From the NCBI RefSeq assembly GCF_014489575.1, contig NZ_CP060789.1, positions 248,001 to 312,000 on the forward strand: a stretch of 64,000 nt of DNA. The letters are read 5' to 3'. Below the pieces are notes generated by a model. The model did no database searches, was not told the DNA's origin, and saw only the letters and a program-made list of their open reading frames with translations. Position numbers and translations under genes: made by a program. Positions within the stretch are counted from its first letter, which is position 1, and every line of letters starts with the position of its first letter. Positions 47,534-59,487 of the stretch are shown in pieces. Source of the stretch: Tessaracoccus defluvii. GTDB taxonomy: Bacteria > Actinomycetota > Actinomycetes > Propionibacteriales > Propionibacteriaceae.

Positions 47534-48087
47534 ATGGGTATCGAAGACAAGCTCCCCAGCGGCATCCTTCTGACCACGGTCGAGGGTGTCTTCGGCTGGC
47601 TCCGCAAGGCCTCCTTCTGGCCTGCGACGATGGGTCTGGCCTGCTGCGCCATCGAGATGATGGCCTACGGCACCCCCCGCTACGACTCCGGTCGATGGGG
47701 CCAGGAGGTCTTCCGCGCCTCCCCGCGCCAGGCCGACCTGATGATCGTCTCCGGCCGCGTCTCGCAGAAGATGGCCCCCGTCATCCGCCAGGTCTACGAC
47801 CAGATGCCCAACCCCAAGTGGGTCATCTCGATGGGCGCCTGCGCCTCGTCCGGCGGCATGTTCAACAACTACGCCATCGTCCAGGGCTGTGACCACTTCC
47901 TGCCCGTCGACATGTACATCCCGGCTGTCCGCCGCGGCCCGACATGCTGATCGAGGCCATGTTCAAGCTGCGCGAGAAGGTCCAGAACCGGCCCATCGGC
48001 CCGAACGAGGTCCGCGCCATCGAGGAGGCCGAGCAGCTTGCGCTCGCCGCTCCCGCGAAGATCGAGATGAAGGGCCTCATGCGATGA
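47534..48087 (+). CDS. nuoB: NADH-quinone oxidoreductase subunit B
   Basis: ATG 47534. It carries cluster N2 ligands: the Cys pair in [11 protein letters not shown], Cys in [10 protein letters not shown] and Cys in the final GCPPRPDML. The frame breaks at 47923-47924 (GG where GGG is expected), just before that last Cys; repaired, the protein has 184 residues. It passes electrons to menaquinone. An essential-looking gene with a lesion of this type points to assembly error. Confidence 0.95.
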
Positions 48088-48778
48088 GCGAGCAGACCCC
48101 CGAGGAGAACCTCCCGACGACGCCGGACGCCCCGGCCTCGAAGCCCGTCTTCGCCACGAAGAAGGGCATGTGGTCGCGCGGTTCCGGCGACACCTCCGGC
48201 TACGGCGGCCTCAAGCGTGAGCTCGTCATGCCGGGCCGCTCCGAGGGCCCCTTCGGCGAACCCTTCGACCAGCTGCACGGCAGGGTCCTCGAGGTCATCC
48301 CGGCCCTCGCAGGCGCCCGGGTCCTCTTCGACCGCGGCGAGCTGACGATCTACGTGCCGCGCGAGCAGCTCCTGGAGACGGTGCGCACGTTCCGCGACGA
48401 CCCGTTCCTCCGGTTCGAGGCGTGCATGTCCGTCAGCGGCGTGCACTACCCGCAGGAGACCGGCGAGGAGCTCCACGTCGTCTACCACCTGCTGAGCTAC
48501 ACGCACAACCGCCGCGTGCGCCTCGAGGTCACCTGCCCCGACGAGGATCCCACATCGACTCGGTCTGCGCCGTCTACCCGATGGCCGACTGGCACGAGCG
48601 GGAGACGTGGGACATGTTCGGCGTCATCTTCGAGGGCCACCCGGCCCTGACCCGCATCCTGATGCCCGACGACTGGGCGGGGCACCCGCAGCGCAAGGAC
48701 TACCCGCTGGGTGGCGTCGACGTGGAATACAAGGGCGCCAAGGTGCCCGCTCCCGACAACCGGAGGACCTACGCCTGA
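48084..48778 (+). CDS. nuoC: NADH-quinone oxidoreductase subunit C
   Basis: ATG 48084 overlaps the nuoB stop. One base is missing in the C run 48549-48551. Repaired, the protein has 231 residues, with the 30-kDa subunit core [19 protein letters not shown]-type strand and the signature [20 protein letters not shown]. The N-terminal 80 residues are an actinobacterial extension. It is part of the hydrophilic Q-module. Confidence 0.95.
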
Positions 48779-50127
48779 TGAGCACGCACGCAGCTTCCGA
48801 GGACATCTTCGCCGGCTCGGGTGACGACCACGCCGACCGCGTCTACCTGGCGCAGGGCGGCGACTGGGCGGACATCGCGGCCGAGCAGGCCGAGCGCGGC
48901 GACGAGATGATCGTCGTCAACATGGGCCCGCAGCACCCGTCCACGCACGGCGTGCTCCGCCTCATCCTCGAGATGGACGGCGAGACCGTCACCTCCATCC
49001 GCCCCGGCATCGGCTTCCTGCACACCGGCATCGAGAAGAACATGGAGTTCAAGACGTGGACCCAGGGCGTCACCTACGTGACGCGCATGGACTACGTCGC
49101 CCCCATCTTCAACGAGGCCGTGTACTGCCTCGCCGTCGAGCGTCTCCTGGGCATCACCGATGACATCCCGGAGCGGGCCAACGTCATCCGCGTGCTGATG
49201 ATGGAGCTCAACCGCATCGCCTCGCACCTGGTCGCCATGGGCACCGGCGGCATGGAGATCGGCGCCCTGACGATGATGACGATCGCGTTCCGCGAGCGCG
49301 AGATGATCCTCGACTTCTTCGAGGCGGTCTCTGGTCTGCGCATGAACAACGCGTACATCCGTCCCGGCGGCGTCGCCAACGACCTGCCCGAGGACGGGCT
49401 GGACATGCTCCGTCAGGTCATCGACTGGCTGAAGGCGCACCTGCCCGAGTACGCGCTGTTCTGCAACGAGAACCCCATCTTCATCGGCCGCATGTCGAAC
49501 ATCGGCGTCATGGACCTGAGCGCCTGCATGGCGCTGGGCGTCACGGGCCCGCCGCTGCGCTCCACCGGCTACGACTGGGACCTGCGCAAGAGCCAGCCGT
49601 ACTGCGGCTACGAGACCTACGACTTCGAGTCCGTCACCTGGGCCTCCAACGACGCCTACGGCCGGTTCCGGATCCGCCTGCAGGAGTGCTGGGAGTCGCT
49701 GAAGATCGTCGAGCAGTGCTACGACCGCCTGCAGAAGTCGCAGGGCGAGCCCGTCATGGTGGCCGACCAGAAGATCGCCTGGCCGGCGCAGCTGTCGGTC
49801 GGATCCGACGGCCAGGGCAACTCGAACGAGCACATCAAGCACATCATGGGCGAGTCCATGGAGGCGCTGATCCACCACTTCAAGATCGTGACGGAGGGCT
49901 TCCGCGTCCCCGCCGGTCAGGTGTACCAGGCCATCGAGTCGCCCAAGGGCGAGCTCGCCTGCCACGTCGTCTCCGACGGCGGCAACCGTCCCTACCGGGT
50001 CCACTTCCGTGACCCCGGCTTCAACCACCTGCAGTCCGTGCCCGCCATGTGCGAGGGCGGCATGATGTCCGACGTCGTCGTTGCCATCGCGAGCCTCGAC
50101 CCCGTCCTTGGAGGTGTGGACCGATGA
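48778..50127 (+). CDS. nuoD: NADH-quinone oxidoreductase subunit D
   Basis: ATG 48778 shares one base with the nuoC stop. The protein has 449 residues, intact. The 49-kDa signature [14 protein letters not shown] and [14 protein letters not shown] with the quinone-site His are present, with C-terminal [13 protein letters not shown]. It forms the quinone pocket together with NuoB. Confidence 0.98.
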   Translation: MSTHAASEDIFAGSGDDHADRVYLAQGGDWADIAAEQAERGDEMIVVNMGPQHPSTHGVLRLILEMDGETVTSIRPGIGFLHTGIEKNMEFKTWTQGVTYVTRMDYVAPIFNEAVYCLAVERLLGITDDIPERANVIRVLMMELNRIASHLVAMGTGGMEIGALTMMTIAFREREMILDFFEAVSGLRMNNAYIRPGGVANDLPEDGLDMLRQVIDWLKAHLPEYALFCNENPIFIGRMSNIGVMDLSACMALGVTGPPLRSTGYDWDLRKSQPYCGYETYDFESVTWASNDAYGRFRIRLQECWESLKIVEQCYDRLQKSQGEPVMVADQKIAWPAQLSVGSDGQGNSNEHIKHIMGESMEALIHHFKIVTEGFRVPAGQVYQAIESPKGELACHVVSDGGNRPYRVHFRDPGFNHLQSVPAMCEGGMMSDVVVAIASLDPVLGGVDR

Positions 50128-50867
50128 GCGGCCACTTTGTCAGCCACTTCCCCGACTCGGGATCGGTGGACTACTCCGACCAGTCGAGCAGCATCGACGA
50201 CGCCGTCATGGCCGAGCTGCGTGAGCTGGCCGGGCGTTACCCGCAGGCCCGCTCGGCGCTGCTGCCGATGCTGCACCTGGTGCAGTCGGTCGACGGTCGG
50301 GTGTCGCCCCGGGGCATCGAGGCGTGCGCCGAGATCCTCGGCATCACCACCGCCCAGGTGTCGGGCGTGGCGACCTTCTACACGATGTACAAGCGTCGCC
50401 CCGCGGGCAAGCACCACGTCGGCGTCTGCACCACCGCGCTGTGCGCGGTGATGGGCGGCGACGCCCTGCTGGAGCAGGCCAAGGAGAAGCTCGGCATCGA
50501 CGAGGGCCAGACGACCGACGACGGTCAGGTCTCCCTCGAGCGTCTCGAGTGCAACGCCGCCTGCGACTTCGCCCCGGTGATGATGGTCAACTGGGAATTC
50601 TTCGACAACATGGATCCGGCCAAGACCGACGAGCTGCTGACGAAGCTGCTCGCCGACGACGAGGTCGTCTCGCCCCGCGGCGCGACGCTGACCTCGTGGC
50701 GGGGGGCCGAGCGCGTGCTGGCGGGCTTCCCCGACGGCCGTGCGGACGAGGGCCCCTCCGCGGGTCCCGCGTCCGTGCTGGGTCGCACCATCGCCGCCGA
50801 GAACAACTGGACCGCACCCTCGGCCTCCGCCGGGTCGGTCCTCACCGAGCGGGAGGACACCAAGTGA
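50124..50867 (+). CDS. nuoE: NADH-quinone oxidoreductase subunit E
   Basis: ATG 50124 overlaps the nuoD stop; 247 residues, intact. The thioredoxin-like domain binds the [2Fe-2S] N1a cluster through Cys in VCTTALC and in ECNAAC. A C-terminal extension of about 60 residues, rich in Ala, Ser and Gly, is typical of actinobacteria. Confidence 0.97.
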   Translation: MSGHFVSHFPDSGSVDYSDQSSSIDDAVMAELRELAGRYPQARSALLPMLHLVQSVDGRVSPRGIEACAEILGITTAQVSGVATFYTMYKRRPAGKHHVGVCTTALCAVMGGDALLEQAKEKLGIDEGQTTDDGQVSLERLECNAACDFAPVMMVNWEFFDNMDPAKTDELLTKLLADDEVVSPRGATLTSWRGAERVLAGFPDGRADEGPSAGPASVLGRTIAAENNWTAPSASAGSVLTEREDTK

Positions 50868-52176
50868 CCGATCTGCTGACTCCGGTCCTCAGCGAGCAGT
50901 GGGGCCAGGCCAACTCCTGGAAGCTGGCCCGCTACGAGGCCACCGGCGGCTACCGCGCCGTCAGGAAGGCCTTCGACATGTCGCCCGAGGAGGTCATCGG
51001 GCTCATCAAGGACGCGAACCTCCGCGGCCGTGGTGGCGCAGGCTTCCCGACCGGCATGAAGTGGTCCTTCGTGCCGCAGGACAACCCGAACCCCAAGTAC
51101 CTCGTCGTCAACGCCGACGAGTCGGAGCCGGGCACCTGCAAGGACATCCCGCTCATGATGGCGACGCCCCACACCCTCGTCGAGGGTGTCATCATCGCGT
51201 CGTACGCCATCAACGCCAACACCGCGTTCATCTACTGCCGTGGCGAGGTGCTGCACGTCATCCGCCGCCTGCAGCAGGCCGTGCGCGAGGCGTACGCGGC
51301 CGGCTACCTCGGCAAGAACATCCTCGGCACCGGCTACGACCTGGACGTGATCGTGCACGCCGGGGCCGGCGCCTACATCTGCGGTGAGGAGACGGCGCTG
51401 CTCGACTCCCTCGAGGGCCGCCGCGGCCAGCCGCGACTCCGCCCGCCGTTCCCGGCCGTCGCCGGCCTGTACGCGTCGCCGACCGTCATCAACAACGTCG
51501 AGTCGATCGCGTCGGTGCCGTCGATCGTGGCCAACGGCTCCGACTGGTTCCAGTCGATGGGCACGGAGAAGTCGAAGGGCTTCACGATCTACTCGCTCTC
51601 CGGCCACGTCAAGAACGCCGGCCAGTTCGAGGCTCCCATGGGCATCACCCTGCGTCAGCTGATCGATCTGGCGGGCGGCATCCGCGAGGGTCACGAGCTG
51701 AAGTTCTTCACCCCGGGTGGCTCCTCCACCCCGATCCTGACCGCCGACAGCCTCGACCTTCCCCTCGACTACGAGGGCATGGCGGGCGCGGGATCCATGC
51801 TCGGCACCAAGGCGCTGCAGATCTTCGACGAGACCACCTCAGTGGTGCGCACCACCCTGCGCTTCGTCGAGTTCTACAAGCACGAGAGCTGCGGCAAGTG
51901 CACGCCGTGCCGCGAGGGATCGTGGTGGCTCGTGCAACTGCTGATGCGCTTCGAGGCGGGCACCGCCGAAGAGGGCGACGTCGAGAAGCTGCTCGACATC
52001 TGCGACAACATGGGCGGACGCTCCTTCTGCGCCCTGGCCGACGGCGCCGTGGCGTGCGTCACCAGCGCCGTGAAGCACTTCCGTTCCGAGTTCGAGCAGG
52101 GCTACACCACCCCGCCTGGGAGCTCTTCCCCTACGCCAAGAGCGCCCTGTTCACCGTGGAAGGAGACGCCCGATGA
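50864..52176 (+). CDS. nuoF: NADH-quinone oxidoreductase subunit F
   Basis: GTG 50864 overlaps the nuoE stop. FMN/NADH binding is shown by [15 protein letters not shown] and [19 protein letters not shown]; cluster N3 Cys are in [12 protein letters not shown] with a distant fourth Cys. One base is missing in the C run 52110-52113 near the end; repaired, the protein has 437 residues and ends [10 protein letters not shown]. It oxidises NADH. Unrepaired, the frame would run a few codons past into nuoG. Confidence 0.96.
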
Positions 52177-54572
52177 CGGTCGACAGCAAGACGACGTCCG
52201 CTGAGGTCGCGCCCCAGGAGGATCTGGTCACGCTGACCATCGACGGCACGCAGGTCAGCGTCCCCAAGGGGACCCTGATCATCCGCGCCGCCGAGATGAT
52301 CGGCACCGCCATCCCGCGCTTCTGTGACCACCCGCTGCTCGACCCGGTCGGCGCCTGCCGCCAGTGCATGGTCGAGATCCCGGATGCCGGCAACGGCCGC
52401 GGCTTCCCGAAGCCCCAGGCCTCCTGCACCATGCCGGTCGCCGAGGGCATGAAGGTCAACACGCAGGTGTCGTCCCCGTGGCCAAGAAGGCCCAGGAGGG
52501 GATGCTCGAGTTCCTGCTCATCAACCACCCGCTGGACTGCCCCATCTGCGACAAGGGCGGCGAATGCCCCTACAGAACCAGTCGCTCAGCCACGGCTACG
52601 GCGAGTCACGTTTCACCGACCTGAAGCGCACCTTCCCCAAGCCGGTGAGCATCTCGGCCCAGATCCTGCTCGACCGTGAGCGTTGCGTCCTGTGCGCCCG
52701 CTGCACCCGGTTCTCCGAGCAGATCTCCGGCGATCCGTTCATCGCGCTGGTCGAGCGCGGTGCGCTGCAGCAGATCGGCGTCTACGAGCAGGACCCGTAC
52801 GACTCGTACTTCTCCGGCAACGTCGTCCAGATCTGCCCCGTCGGCGCCCTGACCTCGGCGGCCTACCGCTTCCAGTCGCGGCCCTTCGACCTCGTGTCGA
52901 CGACCACGACGTGTGAGCACTGCGCCGCGGGCTGTGAGCTCCGCACGGACCACCGTCACCACCAGGTGAAGCGCCGTCTCGCGGGTGAGAACCCGGCCGT
53001 CAACGAGGAGTGGAGCTGCGACAAGGGTCGCTTCGGCTTCACCTACGGCCGCGGCGACGACCGCATCACCCGCCCGCTCGTGCGCCGCGACGGCGTGCTG
53101 CAGCCCGCGTCGTGGCCCGAGGCCATCGACGCCGCCGTCGCCGGCCTCAAGGCCGCCGGCAGTGCGGTGGGTGTGCAGACCGGCGGACGCCTGACGGTCG
53201 AGAACGCCTACGGCTACTCGAAGTTCGCTCGTGCGGTGCTCGGCACCAACAACATCGACTTCCGCTCCCGCCCGTTCTCGCAGGAGGAGGCCCGCTTCCT
53301 CGGCTCGAACGTCGCTGGGCGGGGCCTGACCGGCTCCGTCACCTACGCCGACCTCGAGGCCGCCCGGCACGTCGTGCTCGTCGCCTTCGAGCCCGAGGAC
53401 GAGTCGCCCATCGTGTTCCTCCGCCTCCGCAAGGCGGTCCGCGCGGGCACGCTCCAGGTCACCACGCTGGCTCCGTACGCGTCGCGCGGCTCCGAGAAGC
53501 TGTCCGCCACCCTGGTCCCCGTCGCCCCGGCGGCGAGGCCGAGGCGCTGACCGGGCTCGAGGGCCTCGACGCAGGCACCATCATCCTGGTGGGGGAGCGG
53601 GCCGCGTCGCAGCCCGGCCTCCTCAGCACCATCGCCGCCACGGTTGACAGCACCGGCGCCCGCCTCGCGTGGATCCCGCGCCGTGCCGGCGAACTCGGCG
53701 CCATCGAGGCAGGCTGCCTGCCGGGTCTGCTGCCCGGCGGCCGTCCCGTGTCCGATCCGTCCGCCCGCGTCGACGTGGCATCCCACTGGGGTGTCGAGGC
53801 GCTGCCGTCCGGGCCCGGGCTCGACGCGGAGGAGCAGTTCAAGGCTCTGTCCGCGGGGGCGCTGAAGGCGCTCATCGTGGCAGGCGTCGATCCCTCCGAT
53901 CTGGAGAGCCCGGCCATCGCGATCGCCGGGCTCGAGGCGGCCGACTTCGTTATCAGCATCGAGCAGCGCTCCAGCGCCGTCACCGAACGCGCCGACGTGG
54001 TCTTCCCCGCCGCGCTGCTCGAGGAGCAGTCGGGCCACTTCCTGAACTGGGAGCAGCGTCACGGCCGGGTCCGCATCGTCAACAAGGCGACCGTGTCGCC
54101 CATGACCGACCTGCGGATCCTCGCCGCGCTCACCGATGCGCTCGGCTCCGACCTCGGCTTCCGGGCCGCCAAGCAGGCGTACACGGACCTGGTCGAGCTC
54201 GGCGACTGGGACGGTGCGCGTGCCGTGGCCCCGCACGAGGCCGTCGCCGCTCCCGGCGAGGGGCTCAGGGTCGCCGGCTGGCGTGAGCTGCTCGACGCCT
54301 CGCAGGGCAACGACTTCGAGGTGGCGCTCCGTGCGACCGCCCGCCCCGTGGTCGCCCGGTTCTCGGCCGCCACGGCCGAGGCGCTGGGGCTCACGGAGGT
54401 CGCCTCGGTGACCGCCGGCGGCGTCACGCAGCTGCTGCCCGTCGAGATCGTCGCCGGCATGGTCGACGACGTCGTCTGGGTGCCGCTCAACCCGGGTAAT
54501 GCCGAACGGCTCCCGGTCGTCGGCGGCTCCGCCGTGACCGTCTCCGCTGTGATTGTGGACGAAGGAGAGTAA
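52173..54572 (+). CDS. nuoG: NADH-quinone oxidoreductase subunit G
   Basis: ATG 52173 overlaps the nuoF stop. Three one-base losses, in C runs 52474-52477, 52567-52570 and 53525-53528, break it; repaired, it has 800 residues. The [2Fe-2S] N1b ligands are in [19 protein letters not shown], then [25 protein letters not shown], and the molybdopterin-like domain with [11 protein letters not shown], which probably holds cluster N7. It relays electrons from NuoF towards NuoB. Confidence 0.95.
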
Positions 54573-54577
54573 GGGAC

Positions 54578-55894
54578 ATGGACCTCTTTTTCCAGGACCC
54601 CTGGTGGCTGATCCTGATCAAGGTGGTGGCGCTGTTCGTCATCCTCCTGCTCTGGACCATCTTCAACGTCTGGTACGAGCGTCGCCTCGTCGGCAAGATG
54701 CAGCACCGCCTCGGGCCGATCATGAACGGCCCGTTCGGCCTCGGACAGGCGCTGGCGGACGGCGCGAAGCTGCTCGCCAAGGAGGACTTCCGGCCGAAGA
54801 ACGCCGACAAGTGGGTCTTCAACCTGGCCCCGATCCTCACCGGCGTGGCCGCCTTCACCTGCTGGACGGTCATCCCGTTCGGCGGTGAGGTCGAGATGTT
54901 CGGCGTCACGACCAGGCTCCAGCTCACCGACACCCCGGTGGCCGCGTTCTTCATCATGGCCGTCGCGTCGATCGGCATCTACGGCATCGTGCTCGCCGGC
55001 TGGGCCGGCAACTCGACCTACTCGTTCCTCGGCTCGATCCGCTCGACCGCCCAGATGATCTCCTACGAGATCTCGATGGGCCTGTCCATGGTGGCGGTGT
55101 TCATCATGGCCGGCACGATGTCGACCTCGGCGATCGTCGAGTCGCAGCGCGAGACCATCCAGTTCCAGATCCCCTGGACCGACATCCAGTTCGACCTCGG
55201 CCTGTCCGGCTGGTACGCGCTGCTGCTGTTCCCGTCGTTCGTGATCTACGCGATCTCGATGGTCGGCGAGACCAACCGTGCGCCCTTCGACCTGCCCGAG
55301 TGTGAGTCGGAGCTCGTCTCCGGCTACCTCACGGAGTACTCCGGCTTCCGCTACGCGATGTTCTTCCTCGCGGAGTACATCAACATGGCGACGGTCTCCG
55401 CGGTCTGCACGACGCTGTTCCTCGGCGGCTACCTCGCGCCGTGGCCGCTCAACCTGATCCCGTTCATGAACAATGCCTGGCTCGGGCCGATCTGGTTCGT
55501 GCTGAAGGTCCAGCTCCTGTTCTCGGTCTTCGTGTGGCTGCGCGGCACCCTGCCCCGTCTCCGCTACGACCAGTTCATGGATCTCGGCTGGAAGGTGCTG
55601 ATCGAGGTCTCGCTGATCTGGATCGTCATGATCGCCATCTTCCCGCAGTACTCGCTGGCGCTCGCGGTGCTCCTGACCGCCGGCTGCTACCTGGTCTTCG
55701 GGGAGAAGAGCAAGGCCATCGACGAACCGGAGATCCCCGCACCAGATCCTGACCGGGTGTTCGATCCGTTCGCGGGCGGATATCCCGTCCCGCCGATGCC
55801 GGGCCAGGTGCTGCCCGAGCTCGTCGGCGTCGTCGCAGGCGCCAAGGAAGACGACCCGACGCCAGCCGTCGAAGCCGAAGGGAAGGACGCCTGA
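54578..55894 (+). CDS. nuoH: NADH-quinone oxidoreductase subunit H
   Basis: ATG 54578, with AAGGAG and AAGGGA upstream; 438 residues, intact. It has eight or more membrane helices and the conserved [51 protein letters not shown] and [13 protein letters not shown] segments lining the quinone tunnel. The C-terminal Pro-rich tail of about 50 residues is longer than in E. coli. Confidence 0.98.
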   Translation: MDLFFQDPWWLILIKVVALFVILLLWTIFNVWYERRLVGKMQHRLGPIMNGPFGLGQALADGAKLLAKEDFRPKNADKWVFNLAPILTGVAAFTCWTVIPFGGEVEMFGVTTRLQLTDTPVAAFFIMAVASIGIYGIVLAGWAGNSTYSFLGSIRSTAQMISYEISMGLSMVAVFIMAGTMSTSAIVESQRETIQFQIPWTDIQFDLGLSGWYALLLFPSFVIYAISMVGETNRAPFDLPECESELVSGYLTEYSGFRYAMFFLAEYINMATVSAVCTTLFLGGYLAPWPLNLIPFMNNAWLGPIWFVLKVQLLFSVFVWLRGTLPRLRYDQFMDLGWKVLIEVSLIWIVMIAIFPQYSLALAVLLTAGCYLVFGEKSKAIDEPEIPAPDPDRVFDPFAGGYPVPPMPGQVLPELVGVVAGAKEDDPTPAVEAEGKDA

Positions 55895-56448
55895 TGGGAA
55901 TCTTCGATCCGTGGGCCGGGTTCGGCGTCACGTTCAACACGATGTTCCGCAAGACCTTCACCCAGGGTTACCCCCAGAAGGGTAAGGAGAAGGTCACGCA
56001 GCCGCGCTTCCACGGCCGCCACCAGCTGAACCGCTGGCCGGACGGTCTGGAGAAGTGCGTCGGCTGTGAGCTGTGCGCCTGGGCCTGCCCGGCCGACGCC
56101 ATCTACGTCGAGGGCGCGGACAACACCGACGACAACCGGTTCTCGCCGGGTGAGCGGTTCGGCCACGTCTACCAGATCAACTACCTGCGCTGCATCTTCT
56201 GCGGTCTGTGCATCGAGGCGTGCCCGACGCGCGCGTTGACGATGACGAACGACTTCAAGCTGTCCGACGACAGCCGCACCAGGCTGATCTACGAGAAGGA
56301 CGACCTGCTGGCACCGCTGCTGCCCGGCATGGAGCAGCCTCCGCACCCGCGCCGCCTCGGAGACGACGAGAAGGCGTACTTCCTCGGGCTGCCGGCGACC
56401 GGCACCCCCGACACCCGTACGGGTTCGACCGCAGGAGCGACCAAATGA
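55894..56448 (+). CDS. nuoI: NADH-quinone oxidoreductase subunit I
   Basis: ATG 55894 shares one base with the nuoH stop; 184 residues, intact. Two [4Fe-4S] motifs, [12 protein letters not shown] and [12 protein letters not shown], bind clusters N6a and N6b. It links NuoG to NuoB in the hydrophilic arm. Confidence 0.98.
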   Translation: MGIFDPWAGFGVTFNTMFRKTFTQGYPQKGKEKVTQPRFHGRHQLNRWPDGLEKCVGCELCAWACPADAIYVEGADNTDDNRFSPGERFGHVYQINYLRCIFCGLCIEACPTRALTMTNDFKLSDDSRTRLIYEKDDLLAPLLPGMEQPPHPRRLGDDEKAYFLGLPATGTPDTRTGSTAGATK

Positions 56449-57265
56449 TGTCCCTCATCCCGCTGGTGACCGCGGACCAGGTCGCCTTCTGGGTGTGCGC
56501 CCCCATCGCGGTGGTGTGTGCCCTGATCGTGCTGCTGGCGCGTAAGCCGGTCCACTCGGCCATCGCGATGGCCGGCGTGATGATCGCGCTGGGCGCGCTG
56601 TACTCCGCCCAGGACGCGTCCTTCCTGTTCGTGATCCAGATCGTCGTCTACACCGGCGCGATCCTGATGCTGTTCCTGTTCGTGGTCATGCTCATCGGCA
56701 TCGACTCCTCTGACTCGGTCGTCGAGACCATCAAGGGGCACCGGGTCGCGAGCAGCCTCGTCGCGCTCGGCCTCGGCATCCTGCTGATCGCCGTCGTCGG
56801 GCAGTTCACGATGGGCCAGGCCCCGCGGGTCTGGCCGAGGCGAACGCGGCGCACGGCGGCAACACCGAGTCGATCGCCGCCCTCCTCTTCGGCCGCTACG
56901 TGTTCCTCTTCGAGGCGAGCGCCGCGCTGCTCATCACGGGCGCCGTCGGCGCGATGCTGCTGGCGCACGGCGACCGGATCGTCAAGAAGCGCACCCAGCC
57001 CGAGCAGATCGCCGAACGCATGGCGGCCTACGCCAGCACCGGCGAGCACCCCGGCACCCTGCCCAACTCGGGTGTCTTCGCGCGCCACAACGCGATCTCG
57101 ATCCCCGCACTGCTGCCCGACGGCAGCATCGCGGAGAAGTCGGTCTCCAAGACGCTCACCAGGCGCGGCGTGATCGTTGACGTCAACGAACTGCGCGGCC
57201 CCACCACCTCCGCCTACGCGGCTCTCACCGCCCGTGACGAGGAGATCGAAGGAGACGACGAATGA
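56445..57265 (+). CDS. nuoJ: NADH-quinone oxidoreductase subunit J
   Basis: ATG 56445 overlaps the nuoI stop; the next codon is also ATG. One base is missing in the C run 56821-56824. Repaired, the protein has 273 residues: five membrane helices with the signature [21 protein letters not shown] and a C-terminal soluble tail of about 90 residues that is longer than usual. It is a membrane-arm subunit. Confidence 0.95.
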
Positions 57266-57561
57266 GCCCCGAGGGATACCTGATCCTCTCGGCGATCCTG
57301 TTCGCGGTCGGGGTGGCGGGCTTCCTGCTGCGCCGTAACGCGATCATCGCCTTCATGAGCATCGAGCTGATGCTCAACGCCACCAACCTGGCCTTTGTCG
57401 GCTTCGCCCGCTTCCACGGCAACCTCGAGGGCGTCATCGCCGCCTTCTTCGTGATGGTGGTCGCGGCCGCGGAAGTCGTCGTCGGACTGGCGATCATCGT
57501 CGCCGTCTATCGTGCCCGTCGCTCGGCCTCGGTCGACGACGCCAACCTCATGAAGTTTTAA
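57262..57561 (+). CDS. nuoK: NADH-quinone oxidoreductase subunit K
   Basis: ATG 57262 overlaps the nuoJ stop; 99 residues, intact, three helices. The conserved membrane Glu residues appear in [14 protein letters not shown] and [13 protein letters not shown]. It is part of the proton path. Confidence 0.98.
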   Translation: MSPEGYLILSAILFAVGVAGFLLRRNAIIAFMSIELMLNATNLAFVGFARFHGNLEGVIAAFFVMVVAAAEVVVGLAIIVAVYRARRSASVDDANLMKF

Positions 57562-57573
57562 GGGGAATTCAGC

Positions 57574-59474
57574 GTGCAACTCCTCGAATCCCTCTCCGCC
57601 TTCTCCGGCGCCGGTCTGATGACCTGGCTGCTGATCGCGGTCCCGCTTGCCTCGGCGGCCTTCCTGCTGCTCGCGGGCAAGGCGACCGATGCCTGGGGCC
57701 ACTGGCTCGGCACCCTCGCGCCGATCGTCTCCTTCGTGCTCGGACTCGTGCTGTTCTTCTCGCTCCTCGGCTCCGCCGCCGATGCGCGCAAGATCAACGT
57801 CGAGCTGTACGAGTGGATCGCCACCGGTGACTGGTCGATCAAGCTGGGCCTGCTGGTCGACCCGCTGTCGATCCTGTTCGTCCTGCTGATCACCGGCGTC
57901 GGGTCGCTGATCCACGTGTACTCGATCGGCTACATGGCCCACGATGAGCGGCGCCGCCGTTTCTTCGCGTACCTGAACCTGTTCATCGCCGCCATGCTGA
58001 TGCTGGTGCTCGCCGACAACTACCTGGTCCTGTTCCTGGGCTGGGAGGGCGTCGGCCTCGCCTCGTACCTGCTGATCAGCTTCTGGGCCCACAAGCCGTC
58101 GGCCTCGAAGGCCGGCAACAAGGCATTCATCGTCAACCGGGTCGGTGACCTAGGCCTGAGCATGGCGATCTTCTCCATGCTCGCCAGTTCGGCTCCGTCC
58201 GGTTCGAGGACGTCAACGCCGGTGCCGAGTCCCTCACCCCGCTGTGGGCCACCCTGATCGGCGTCTTCCTGCTCATCGGTGCCTGCGGCAAGTCGGCCCA
58301 GTTCCCGCTGCAGTCCTGGCTGCTGGACGCCATGGAGGGCCCGACCCCGGTGTCGGCACTCATCCACGCCGCGACCATGGTCACGGCGGGCGTCTACCTC
58401 GTCGTCCGCTCCAACGCGATCTACGCGGTGGCCCCGATCGCTCAGATGGCCGTCATCGTCATCGGCACCATTACGTTGCTGTTCGGCGCCTGGATCGGTA
58501 CCGCGAAGGACGACATCAAGAAGGTCCTCGCAGGCTCGACGATGTCGCAGATCGGCTACATGATGCTCGCAGCGGGCCTCGGCCCGATCGGTGCGTCGTT
58601 CGCGATCTTCCACCTCATCACGCACGGCTTCTTCAAGGCGAACATGTTCCTCGGCGCCGGCTCCGTGATGCACGGCATGAACGACGACGTGAACATGCGC
58701 CACTACGGCGCGCTCGCCAAGCCGATGCGGATCACGTTCCTCACGTTCGGTCTCGGCTACCTCGCCATCATCGGGTTCCCGTTCACCTCGGGCTTCTACT
58801 CGAAGGACCACATCATCGAGGCCGCCTTCCAGCAGAACCTCATCATCGGCCTGCTCGCCCTGCTGGGCGCCGGCGTCACCGCGTTCTACATGACGCGCCT
58901 GATGATGATGACGTTCTTCGGCAAGGCCCGCTGGGACGACGACGTGCACCCGCACGAGTCGCCGCTGGTGATGACCGTGCCGCTCATGGTCCTTGCGGCC
59001 CTGTCCGTCGTGGCGGGCCTCTTCATGAACGGCTGGATCCAGGGCTGGCTCGAGACCTCGACCGGGCAGCACCCGCACGAGACAGGGCTGTTCAACTTCA
59101 CGACCGTCGGACTCGTCACCCTCGCGGTGGTCGCTGCTGGCGTGGCGATCGGGTGGTTCACCTACAAGGGCACGATCGAGCGCGATCAGCCCGCCACGGA
59201 GAACCTCCTGGTGCTCGCGGGCCGCAACGATCTCTACGGGGACTTCCTCAACGAGCACGCCGTCATCCGCCCCGCCCAGGGGCTGGCTGCGGGTCTGACC
59301 ACGTTCGACAACGCCGTCGTCGACGGCGCCGTCCGAGGCTCGGCCACCGCGGCCGTCGGCCTCGGCGCCTGGCTCAAGCGGGCGCAGAACGGCTATTCGC
59401 GCAGCTATGGCCTAACGCTGGCCGCCGGCCTGCTGGTGCTCGCCGCAGTCGTCTTCATCGGGCAGCTGGGCTAA
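57574..59474 (+). CDS. nuoL: NADH-quinone oxidoreductase subunit L
   Basis: GTG 57574. One base is missing at 58184-58185 (CC where CCC is expected); repaired, the protein has 633 residues. Antiporter-like motifs [54 protein letters not shown] and [11 protein letters not shown] are present, with the C-terminal lateral-helix region. It forms the distal proton channel. Confidence 0.96.
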
Positions 59475-59487
59475 GGAGAATCACGAG

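Noticed and set aside
52173..54572. Programmed ribosomal frameshifting in nuoG and other nuo genes
   Set aside because: The breaks differ in place from gene to gene, need a compensating base rather than a slip signal, and also affect unrelated catabolic genes. Run-length error explains them all.
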